From contig CAJUCX010000010.1 in NCBI GenBank assembly GCA_910585195.1, forward strand, positions 1 to 8,658: DNA of 8,658 nucleotides, in the 5' to 3' direction. A program made the translations under genes and the position numbers. Of the stretch, positions 1 to 5,599 are shown one piece after another; position 1 is the first letter of the stretch, and every line of letters starts with the position of its first letter. Origin of the DNA: an uncultured Christensenellaceae bacterium. Its GTDB lineage: Bacteria; Bacillota; Clostridia; Christensenellales; CAG-314. The notes beneath the pieces are model-generated. The model saw nothing but the letters and a program-made list of their open reading frames with translations, made no database searches and had not been told where the DNA came from.

Positions 1-78
1 GCCTAAACCTTTTTATTTGCGTTTTATTAAATTCCCTGTGGGAATTACGGTAATACCGTGTCGGTTTTATTTGTAGGC
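1..78. other. Edge region with tandem palindromes, possible folded RNA
   Basis: No gene is recognised here. Two palindromes abut: AATTCCC-TGT-GGGAATT (30-46) and ACGGT-AAT-ACCGT (47-59). The outer GCCTA (1-5) is complementary to TAGGC (74-78) and AACC (6-9) to GGTT (63-66), so the segment could close into a multi-branch fold. Whether it is an RNA, the tail of something lying left of the window, or chance cannot be decided. Positions 79-170 show nothing I can name; a reading frame that begins near here runs straight through the tRNA and is not a gene. Confidence 0.25.
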
Positions 79-170
79 GGAAAATATGCTTGGCAATGTC
101 AGTTTAGTATTCGGGGGCGTTTTTATATTACGGTCGTTCGTATCTATTTCGTTAAAATAATAAAATTCAG

Positions 171-199
171 TTGTCAAAATTTTTGCTTTGTGCTATCAT
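171..199 (+). promoter_or_regulatory. Sigma-A-type promoter of the tRNA-Leu gene
   Basis: TTGTCA (171-176) and TATCAT (194-199) are separated by 17 nt, and TGC directly before the -10 gives an extended -10. The predicted start is near 206, leaving about a 6-nt 5' leader before the mature tRNA at 212, a normal arrangement for a single tRNA unit processed by RNase P. Confidence 0.75.
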
Positions 200-211
200 C
201 ATTAAGCAAAC

Positions 212-297
212 GCCGAAGTGGTGGAATGGCAGACGCGACGGACTCAAAATCCGTTGTTGGCGACAACGTGCGGGTTCAAGTCCCGCCTTCGGCACCA
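212..297 (+). tRNA. tRNA-Leu (anticodon CAA)
   Basis: This is a complete class II tRNA. The acceptor stem GCCGAAG (212-218) pairs with CTTCGGC (287-293), followed by discriminator A294 and an encoded CCA at 295-297. The anticodon stem ACGGA/TCCGT (238-242/250-254) encloses the loop CTCAAAA with anticodon CAA at 245-247, which reads the leucine codon TTG. A long variable arm (about 255-269, TGTTG/CAACG-type pairing) is typical of tRNA-Leu. The T arm is GCGGG-TTCAAGT-CCCGC. It has its own promoter and is followed at once by a terminator, so it is probably a single-gene transcript. Confidence 0.97.
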
Positions 298-310
298 AAT
301 ATATTGTATA

Positions 311-338
311 AAAAGTCTTTTTTAGAAAAGACTTTTTT
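311..338 (+). terminator. Rho-independent terminator after tRNA-Leu
   Basis: AAAAGTCTTTT (311-321) and AAAAGACTTTT (326-336) form an 11-bp stem with a TTAG loop, followed by more T residues. It begins 13 nt after the tRNA CCA. The stem is AT-rich, but its placement and T tract fit a terminator. Confidence 0.75.
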
Positions 339-625
339 CATTGTCAAAAAAACAATATGCAGGGGTTTTCATTATTTTATCACTGCATACAGATATGGCA
401 TTTTTTGAGATTTGAAATTTGGCGATTTCAAGTCTTTTTTCAAAATGCAAAAGTTTTGTTGCCGAGTGAAAGCGAACGCCACGAATGTCTTTTTTTGATT
501 TTTTGCCCAAAATTTTGATTTTTTATCAAAAAATTGGCTGTCGCAAAATCAAAATGAAAAAATCAAAATCGAACACCGAAATAATCAAGAATAATCAAAA
601 AATCAAAATTTCAAGCCAAGACCGA
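339..625. repeat. AT-rich spacer with AAAATCAAAAT motifs and weak hairpins
   Basis: No credible gene is seen. The 11-mer AAAATCAAAAT occurs at 545-555, 559-569 and 599-609, with an inverted copy at 512-522, and AATAATCAA is repeated in tandem (580-588 and 590-598). Hairpins are possible at TATGCAG/CTGCATA (356-362/383-389), at TTGAAAT/ATTTCAA (412-418/425-431, followed by a T run and terminator-like), and at TTTTGAT/ATCAAAA within about 505-538. A related copy, CGCAAAATCAAAA, occurs on both sides of the GrpB-like gene (542-554 and 1268-1280). Low complexity could explain much of this. Confidence 0.45.
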
Positions 626-653
626 TTGCGGTTGCAAAGAGTTGTGGTATAAT
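626..653 (+). promoter_or_regulatory. Extended -10 promoter of the GrpB-like gene
   Basis: A perfect TATAAT (648-653) is preceded by TGG, an extended -10, with TTGCGG (626-631) as -35 at 16-nt spacing. Counting from the -10 puts the predicted transcription start at 660, the A of the ATG, so the mRNA would have no 5' leader. Confidence 0.7.
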
Positions 654-659
654 GAAATT

Positions 660-1205
660 ATGAAAAAATTAGACGAAATGACATTGCAAGAACTTTGGCA
701 ATTATTTCCAATAGTTTTGACGGAGCATAAGTCTTATTGGGCAGATTGGTATGACGAGGAAGTGGTGCAACTTAAAAATATACTGCCCAAAGATACAAAA
801 TATCATCATATTGGAAGCACAGCAATAAAAGGGATTATGGCGAAACCGATTATTGACTTTCTTATAATTGTAAATTCGATTAAAGAACTAAAACAAGCCG
901 CAAGCCTTTTGGAAAAACATAGATATATAAAAATGTCGGTTAGTGAAAACCGAGTATCTTTGAATAAAGGATATACCGAAAATGGTTTTGCTGAAAAAGT
1001 TTTTCATTTGCATATTAGATTGCAGTGCGATGAAGATGAAATTTATTTTCGAGATTATTTGAACTTGCATCCAAATATTGCAAAAGAATACGAACAATTA
1101 AAATTAAACCTTTGTGGAAAATTTAAACACAATAGAGATGCATATACAGAAGCCAAGACTGACTTCGTAAAAAGAATTACTGACTTGGCAAAACAAAAGT
1201 GTTAA
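660..1205 (+). CDS. GrpB family protein (UPF0157, nucleotidyltransferase-like)
   Basis: The 181-residue product is close to the usual family length. GrpB proteins have a nucleotidyltransferase-like fold, but their cellular substrate is not established. The diagnostic stretch is at residues 50-66, HIGSTAIKGIMAKPIID, with the Gly-Ser of the fold (G52, S53) and an acidic D66. FHLHI (115-119) and FRDYLNLHP (130-138) also match the family pattern. The ATG at 660 is preferred over an in-frame TTG at 642, because the TTG lies upstream of the perfect -10 box and no Shine-Dalgarno precedes either codon. Translation is therefore probably leaderless. All six arginine codons are AGA or CGA, and the gene is visibly more A-rich than the genes downstream, which suggests horizontal acquisition. 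A terminator follows directly, so it is monocistronic. The family call is firm; the role is unknown. Confidence 0.88.
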   Translation: MKKLDEMTLQELWQLFPIVLTEHKSYWADWYDEEVVQLKNILPKDTKYHHIGSTAIKGIMAKPIIDFLIIVNSIKELKQAASLLEKHRYIKMSVSENRVSLNKGYTENGFAEKVFHLHIRLQCDEDEIYFRDYLNLHPNIAKEYEQLKLNLCGKFKHNRDAYTEAKTDFVKRITDLAKQKC

Positions 1206-1208
1206 AAG

Positions 1209-1237
1209 AAATCACGAGCAAAGTTTCGTGATTTTTT
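1209..1237 (+). terminator. Terminator of the GrpB-like gene
   Basis: AAATCACGA (1209-1217) pairs with TCGTGATTT (1226-1234) around an 8-nt loop, and Ts continue to 1237. It lies 3 nt after the stop codon. Confidence 0.85.
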
Positions 1238-1304
1238 GTTGCAAAAATTAAAGAAATCAAAATGTGCCGCAAAATCAAAAAAAAGACTTTGTTTTCAGTT
1301 GACA

Positions 1305-1346
1305 CAAAAAGAAAAAGCACTGTAAAAACAGTGCTTTTTCTTTTTG
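1305..1346. terminator. Perfect 19-bp hairpin, probably a bidirectional terminator
   Basis: Positions 1305-1323 pair without mismatch with 1328-1346 around an AAAA loop. The core is GCACTGT/ACAGTGC, and the flanks are A-rich on the left and T-rich on the right. It could terminate transcription from either side. No gene ends directly here; the GrpB-like gene already has its own terminator 70 bp upstream. The hairpin may instead be one end of the repeat-rich element described for 1305-1535. Confidence 0.55.
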
Positions 1347-1535
1347 GTACTGGAGTTGAAAAGCCCCGCCTGACGCTTATGCTATTCCGTTGCTATGCTC
1401 CTTACGGGACAGAAATAAAAACAGTGCAAAAAGCACTGTTTTGTTATTTTTCTCGGCTGGTCTGCTCAGTCTGATGTGATTTACACTTTGCATAGTAATA
1501 GCATAAGCCGAGCCGCAGCATACGGCGAACGCCGC
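1305..1535. repeat. Structured non-coding block with nested inverted repeats
   Basis: The block holds two hairpins built from the same 12-mers in swapped order: AAAAAGCACTGT (1312-1323 and 1428-1439) and TAAAAACAGTGC (1323-1334 and 1416-1427). GCTTATGCTATT (1375-1386) is the exact complement of AATAGCATAAGC (1497-1508), and CTATGC (1393-1398) pairs with GCATAG (1490-1495) inside it. CTCGGCT/AGCCGAG (1452-1458/1506-1512) competes for the same arm. CGGCG-AA-CGCCG (1523-1534) sits in a GC-rich patch unlike the AT-rich surroundings. An open frame across 1262-1474 has no family resemblance and crosses these hairpins, so I do not call it a gene. It may be a dispersed repeat, a MITE-like remnant or a structured RNA. 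Positions 1536-1660 show little beyond a CGCATTT/AAATGCG inverted repeat around 1602-1635. Confidence 0.5.
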
Positions 1536-1661
1536 GCCGCGAAAAAAGTATATTGCGGTACCGAAATATAAAGAAACGTTTTTATTTTGCGCGGTGAGTT
1601 ACGCATTTGATTACAGTAGATTTTTTATAAATGCGATTTACTTTTCGTATTTTTTAATTTC

Positions 1662-1693
1662 TTATGACTATAATTTTTTATATATGATATAAT
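1662..1693 (+). promoter_or_regulatory. Promoter of the dehydrogenase operon
   Basis: A perfect TATAAT (1688-1693) is preceded by TGA, an extended -10. Only a weak, over-spaced -35 (TTATGA, 1662-1667) is seen, which extended -10 promoters tolerate. The predicted start is near 1700, about 32 nt before the ATG. A second TATAAT at 1669-1674 could be an alternative -10. Confidence 0.6.
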
Positions 1694-1731
1694 TAAAAAT
1701 AAAATCATAGCAATTACGGGAGGTAAGTTTT

Positions 1732-2478
1732 ATGATGTTGAAAGATAAAGTTGCAATCGTTACCGGCGGAACGCGTGGAATCGGTTTTGCAATAGTAAAA
1801 AAGTTTTTGGAACACGGTGCAAAGGTGGTTTTGTGCGGTTCTAAGCCTGAAAGCGCTAAAAAGGCGGTCGACGCTCTGAAAAAAGAAAACGCATCGTGGC
1901 AGGTTGAGGGTATCAGTCCCGATTTGACAAACTATGACGACGTAAAGGCTGCATTTAACGCTGTGGCGGAAAAATACGGCAGGATTGATATTCTTGCCAA
2001 CAATGCGGGGATTTCCTCCAAAGAGCCGTTTACGTCTTATACGGAAGAAATGTTCAAAAATGTTATGGACTTGAACGTAACGGCAGTGTTTAATTGCAGC
2101 CGTGCTGTAGTTGACAAAATGAAAGAACAAAAAAGTGGCAGTATAATTAACACCAGCAGTATGGTAAGTAAATACGCGCAGCCGTCTGGCATAGCATATC
2201 CTACAAGCAAATTTGCCGTAAACGGTTTTACTTTGTCTTTGGCAAGGGAGTTGGGTCCGGACGGTATAAGAGTAAATGCGGTAGCCCCGGGCGTAACCAA
2301 CACCGATATGGTTAAAGTTTTGCCGAAAGAATTGATTGACCCTATTGTTGCGCAGATACCTTTGCGCCGTGTGGGCGAACCTGAGGACATTGCAAACGCA
2401 TTTGTTTTTTTGGCAAGCGAAATGGCAAGTTATATCTCCGGCGTGGTGCTGAGTGTAGACGGTTTGGCAAGAACTTAA
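1732..2478 (+). CDS. Short-chain dehydrogenase/reductase, BaiA-like
   Basis: This 248-residue classical SDR is full length for the family. It shows the nucleotide-binding TGGTRGIG (11-18), the structural NNAG (90-93), the active-site N115, the catalytic S143 and Y156-x3-K160, and a family C-terminal end SGVVLSVDG. By recollection it closely resembles BaiA bile-acid 3-alpha-hydroxysteroid dehydrogenases of gut clostridia (ITGGTRGIGFA-, -PDLT-, -KYGR-, -FK-xMDxNVTxVFN-, -APGVxNTDM-). Positions that carry acidic residues in NAD-specific BaiA after strand 2 are S37, K38 and S41 here, which would favour or permit NADP(H). A GGGAGG site (1718-1723) stands 8 nt before the ATG at 1732; a second ATG follows at once. 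It probably forms an operon with the small gene 45 nt downstream. SDR is certain; the substrate is not. FabG-like or other alcohol oxidoreductases remain possible. Confidence 0.93.
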   Translation: MMLKDKVAIVTGGTRGIGFAIVKKFLEHGAKVVLCGSKPESAKKAVDALKKENASWQVEGISPDLTNYDDVKAAFNAVAEKYGRIDILANNAGISSKEPFTSYTEEMFKNVMDLNVTAVFNCSRAVVDKMKEQKSGSIINTSSMVSKYAQPSGIAYPTSKFAVNGFTLSLARELGPDGIRVNAVAPGVTNTDMVKVLPKELIDPIVAQIPLRRVGEPEDIANAFVFLASEMASYISGVVLSVDGLART

Positions 2479-2523
2479 TCTGAGGCATTTATCACTTATT
2501 GATTTTTACTAAGGAGAATTATT

Positions 2524-2679
2524 ATGGAATATAAAGTGGAAACATATAAGGTAAACGAAGCCGAACTACAAATGAATCTTCTTGCAAAACAGGGGTGGAA
2601 AGTAATTACCGTTTCGCCTAATATAGCGCAAGGTTACGGCGTTGTCGTTACCTATGAAAGAGAGCTTGATAAAATATAA
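2524..2679 (+). CDS. Small DUF4177-like protein
   Basis: The 51-residue product begins MEYKVETYKV and ends VVVTYERELDKI, with a central LLAKQGWKVITVS. The arrangement of an N-terminal strand, a helix ending in (L)xxQGW, then two strands ending in an acidic/basic tail, matches small DUF4177-type proteins (EYKV...GWE-...V...R). DUF4177 has no known function. An AAGGAG site (2511-2516) lies 7 nt before the ATG. It starts 45 nt after the dehydrogenase stop with no terminator between, and a clear terminator follows, so the two genes are probably co-transcribed. There is no signal peptide or membrane segment; the protein is probably cytosolic. Confidence 0.75.
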   Translation: MEYKVETYKVNEAELQMNLLAKQGWKVITVSPNIAQGYGVVVTYERELDKI

Positions 2680-2690
2680 CGCTATTAAAC

Positions 2691-2724
2691 AAAAGACCGT
2701 GTTTTTGCGGTCTTTTCGTTTTTT
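2691..2724 (+). terminator. Terminator of the dehydrogenase/DUF4177 operon
   Basis: AAAAGACCG (2691-2699) pairs with CGGTCTTTT (2708-2716) around an 8-nt loop, followed by CGTTTTTT. It starts 11 nt after the small gene's stop. Confidence 0.88.
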
Positions 2725-2800
2725 ATTCAAAACAATAAAATTATCTTGTTGGTTTATTTTTTATTGAATACAGTTTGATATTTTCTTTGATACGCCTTAT

Positions 2801-2831
2801 TTGTTTTAACTGACGGCAAGTTGGCAATAAT
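2801..2831 (+). promoter_or_regulatory. Weak promoter at the start of the 97-aa gene
   Basis: AATAAT (2826-2831) matches the -10 consensus at five of six positions and would place the start at 2838, the A of the ATG. A TTGTTT (2801-2806) lies 19 nt upstream. Overlapping -10 readings (TAATAT 2828-2833, TATAAA 2831-2836) would start transcription inside the gene. This is suggestive only. Confidence 0.3.
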
Positions 2832-2837
2832 ATAAAT

Positions 2838-3131
2838 ATGACAAAAAGATTTTACATCACAACCGACGGAACCGACGTTATTGCATTGCAGGACGAAATT
2901 GGCGTAAGGGCAATTCCTTTCAGCGAGTTTGAAGAACTTTACGATATGAATTCCCGCATAGATTTGGATGGGCGCAGGGTAACTGATTTTGAAAATATTT
3001 TACGCAGCGTAAGCGCTGCCGACGGCACGGAATATATTGTGCTCGATGACGGTAAGCCTGCAAAAAGCGTTGCGCAAGTATTTTTCAACGGTGTTGCAAA
3101 CAACAAAATCGTCGCACAGATTTCTTTATGA
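2838..3131 (+). CDS. Hypothetical protein, 97 residues
   Basis: I do not recognise this family. The product is small, soluble and acidic, with no signal peptide or membrane segment. It begins MTKRFYITTDGTDVIALQDE, has a central FSEFEELYDMNSRIDLDGRR and ends in AQISL, suggesting alternating strands and short helices. Its codon use resembles the neighbouring SDR and transporter genes. The ATG is the first possible start, since an in-frame TGA lies 27 nt upstream. No Shine-Dalgarno is visible in the expected window, which is all A/T, so translation may be leaderless or weak. It has its own intergenic space and ends before a convergent terminator. It is probably a real gene, but support is reading-frame length and composition only. 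Confidence 0.6.
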   Translation: MTKRFYITTDGTDVIALQDEIGVRAIPFSEFEELYDMNSRIDLDGRRVTDFENILRSVSAADGTEYIVLDDGKPAKSVAQVFFNGVANNKIVAQISL

Positions 3132-3188
3132 AAACTTTGCAAATCAACAATTTAATAAATATAATTAAATAAATTGCATAGGTAAAAT

Positions 3189-3232
3189 AAACAACACCCC
3201 AAAGCCAGTTTAACGGCTTTGGGGTGTTGTTT
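3189..3232. terminator. Perfect 18-bp convergent terminator
   Basis: Positions 3189-3206 pair exactly with 3215-3232 around an 8-nt loop, with a GC-rich core (CACCCCAAAGCC). It sits between the 97-residue gene (ending at 3131) and the leftward GLUG-repeat gene (ending at 3248). On the minus strand it starts 15 nt after the stop and is followed by ATTTTA, and on the plus strand the stem ends in TTGTTT, so it can serve both directions. Confidence 0.9.
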
Positions 3233-3247
3233 GAATTAGCCACAGCG

Positions 3248-5599
3248 TTATTTGTTATTGTTTAGTTTTCTTTTCTTTCTCGTTTTCCGAACGATAAGCC
3301 AAGTTGAAACGGCAATAATTACCGCGCCGCCTGCGCCTATGCCTATATACAGCCACAAATGATTGACGGGGGCTTTTTTGTCAATGCAAAAACTTTGGTT
3401 TTGACTTATATTAAACGTTATATATTTGCCAGAAACGCTAAACTTTGCCGACTTTCCGTTTATCGTCAAGTCGTAGTCCGTTTCGCCGTCGGTAAAATAT
3501 TTTATAACCAGCGTGTCGTAACTTACTTCTTTGCCTTTGCGCAAAAGTTTAATTATATAATTATTTCCGTCTTTTTCTGCTTTCAAAGTTGTGTCGCTGT
3601 AAAATTTGCCTTCTGCAATAAACTGCGGCGTTTGACCGTCGTCGGATGTTATTGTCGTCAGATATTTGTCGACTTGCTGATATACGTTTACGTCCTGCGT
3701 AACGTTTGACAAATCTTTTTCTTCCCACCATACAAAATAACCGTCGATTTCCGGCAAAGCGGGCAATTCCGTTATGCCTTGACCGTAAGGTACGCTTACG
3801 GAAGTATAATACTTATAGTCCTGACTTTCGTCCCATTGCCAAAAAATTACTTTTACAAATACGTAAGAAGCAAATTGACTTTGCTCTGTAAATTTACTTT
3901 TTGCATTTTCAAACCAAGTTGCAAAATCTTCGTAATTGTCTTCTGCGTTGCACTCTGCAAAACTTTTTAACATAGGGTATGACGATTTATCTTGGTCTGC
4001 AATCCAAAAATCTTCGCTAAACCCTACAAGGCTTTGCGACAGGGTGTTTTGCGACGAAAGGGCGTCGGCGGTGAGTTTTGCCGCAGAGTATTCAGTTGCG
4101 GCACCGTAGTTTACTCCGTCTATGCCAAAGCCGTCGCCTATAAAATAGTTGTGTTTTACGTTTGTAACGGATATTGCGCTGCCTGTGCCCGAAAAGCCCG
4201 TTATATTGCCTGTGTATTGACCGTTAGAAATTATCGTTGCATTGGTATAGCAGTTTTGCAAGTCGTTTGCTTTGCCGGCAATGCCTCCGACGTAATCGTT
4301 GCCTTCTATACGCGCGTTGCAGGTGCAGGCGTAAATTTCCGTAGAGGACAAGCCTGCAATGCCGCCTGTGTAGTTGCCTTTTTCATTTTCAACGCTGCCC
4401 GAAACGGAACAGCTTTCTATGCGGCCGACGAGTTGTTCTGCGGCTATGCCGCCTGCGTAGTTCGCATGCGCAAAAATTTGACAGTTTGCAAAACTGTTTT
4501 TCAAAATAGCGTTGATGGCGTTTAAGCAGCCCGTTATGCCGCCTGCATAATTTTCCGCAGTAACGGCGCCTGTGTTGCAGCAGTAACTTATTTTGTGAAT
4601 TCCCAAATCTACGCTTTCTTCAAAATTGAAGTCGTCGTCTTCTCCGTTGCCGTTGCCTTTGCCGAAATATCTGTCCAACCAGTCTTGCAAATAGTCGTTG
4701 CTGTCGCTGTCGTTTTGCAGTCTGCCGTAATAGCCGAAAATTCCGCCGACATAGTTGTTGCCGCAAACTTCCGCATTGTTATTGCAAAAATAAACTTCTC
4801 CGTTGCAAAGTCCGGCAACACCGCCTATATATCTGCCTTGATAAATATAACCGATTTTTCCGTCGTTTGCGCAATTTATCAATTTGCCGGTGGAGTAGCC
4901 TGCAATACCGCCTACGTTGGTCATATTGCGTGCGTTTGAAGTTGAAACTTCAAACGTGTTTATTTTGCCTTTGTTTGTGCAGCCGATTATATCTCCGCTG
5001 TTAAAGCCCGCAATGCCGCCGCCGTTCAAAATGCAATATATATCGCAGTTGTTTATGCAGTTTTCTATTTTGGCGCCGCTGCCGTTGTAAGCGGTAATTC
5101 CGCCGGAATATTGCTCACCGTCGATAACGCCGCTTGTCTCTACGTTAATTACAGAACCGTAATTTCTTGCAATGAGAGAAGCGTAAGAGCCGTTTGACGA
5201 TTTTATATCTAGGTTTTTGAATTTTAAGTTTTTTATTTCCGCTCCGCTGTTTAGTCTTTTGAATACCGAAACGTTGTCTTTGTCTTCATTCAACGTGAAA
5301 TTATATATCGTGTGATTTTGTCCGTCGAATACGCCGTTGAACATGGGTATTGAAGGGGCGTAGATATTTGCAAAATTCAAATCGACGGTAAGCATAAAGG
5401 TTTTGTTTACGGAGTAATCGTACTCTGCGCAGTTTCGGGCAAAGTTTATAAAATCCGCTTCGCTTGAAATTTGTACGGCGTCTGTTTGATTTTCTTCCGC
5501 AAAGGCAAACGGCATAAACAAAAGACATGCCGCAAAAATTACGGAGCAAATTGCAAGCAAAACATTGTTAATGCTTTTTACGTTAGATTTATTCGTCAT
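3248..5599 (-). CDS. Secreted, membrane-anchored GLUG-repeat protein
   Basis: The product has 783 residues. Residues 1-34 form a Sec signal peptide, with a hydrophobic core about 13-33 and likely cleavage after AFA before EENQ. Residues about 90-490 carry roughly ten GLUG-type repeats (for example GGIAGFNSG 193-201, YVGGIFGY 283-290, YVGGIAG 436-442), which normally stack into a right-handed beta-helix. An Asp/Asn/Gly-rich insert (294-330) interrupts them. Residues about 582-645 look like a Listeria/Bacteroides-type repeat (KVIFW...VPYGQGITELPALPEIDGYFVWW). A final membrane helix (about 748-770) is followed by a Lys/Arg tail, so most of the protein faces outside with the C terminus in the cytosol. 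About 19 cysteines remain after signal removal, which is unusual for such a protein. It overlaps the transporter gene and is probably translated with it. The role is unknown: adhesin, polysaccharide binder or transporter partner are all possible. Confidence 0.9.
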   Translation of the reverse strand: MTNKSNVKSINNVLLAICSVIFAACLLFMPFAFAEENQTDAVQISSEADFINFARNCAEYDYSVNKTFMLTVDLNFANIYAPSIPMFNGVFDGQNHTIYNFTLNEDKDNVSVFKRLNSGAEIKNLKFKNLDIKSSNGSYASLIARNYGSVINVETSGVIDGEQYSGGITAYNGSGAKIENCINNCDIYCILNGGGIAGFNSGDIIGCTNKGKINTFEVSTSNARNMTNVGGIAGYSTGKLINCANDGKIGYIYQGRYIGGVAGLCNGEVYFCNNNAEVCGNNYVGGIFGYYGRLQNDSDSNDYLQDWLDRYFGKGNGNGEDDDFNFEESVDLGIHKISYCCNTGAVTAENYAGGITGCLNAINAILKNSFANCQIFAHANYAGGIAAEQLVGRIESCSVSGSVENEKGNYTGGIAGLSSTEIYACTCNARIEGNDYVGGIAGKANDLQNCYTNATIISNGQYTGNITGFSGTGSAISVTNVKHNYFIGDGFGIDGVNYGAATEYSAAKLTADALSSQNTLSQSLVGFSEDFWIADQDKSSYPMLKSFAECNAEDNYEDFATWFENAKSKFTEQSQFASYVFVKVIFWQWDESQDYKYYTSVSVPYGQGITELPALPEIDGYFVWWEEKDLSNVTQDVNVYQQVDKYLTTITSDDGQTPQFIAEGKFYSDTTLKAEKDGNNYIIKLLRKGKEVSYDTLVIKYFTDGETDYDLTINGKSAKFSVSGKYITFNISQNQSFCIDKKAPVNHLWLYIGIGAGGAVIIAVSTWLIVRKTRKKRKLNNNK

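Noticed and set aside
58..408. 116-residue forward reading frame
   Set aside because: It runs through the whole tRNA-Leu gene and its terminator, and has no RBS or family resemblance.
512..609. CRISPR-like array of the AAAATCAAAAT motif
   Set aside because: Units are short and low-complexity, spacing is irregular, one copy is inverted, and there are no spacers of consistent length or cas genes.
642..659. TTG start six codons upstream for the GrpB-like gene
   Set aside because: The codon lies before the perfect -10 box, so it would not be in the transcript, and no RBS precedes it.
1299..1326. Consensus TTGACA (1299-1304) with TGTAAA 16 nt downstream as a promoter
   Set aside because: The putative -10 lies inside the perfect hairpin and no gene follows; the TTGACA is probably coincidental, although it could drive an RNA from the structured block.
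1262..1474. 70-residue forward reading frame
   Set aside because: It crosses two strong hairpins, has no RBS and is low-complexity at its start; the repeat structure explains the sequence better.
3128..3172. 14-codon frame starting in an ATGA overlap with the 97-residue gene's stop
   Set aside because: Too short, AT-rich and without support beyond the overlap.
3992..4525. 177-residue forward frame opposite the GLUG gene
   Set aside because: A shadow of the repeat-rich gene on the other strand; it has no RBS and no family features.
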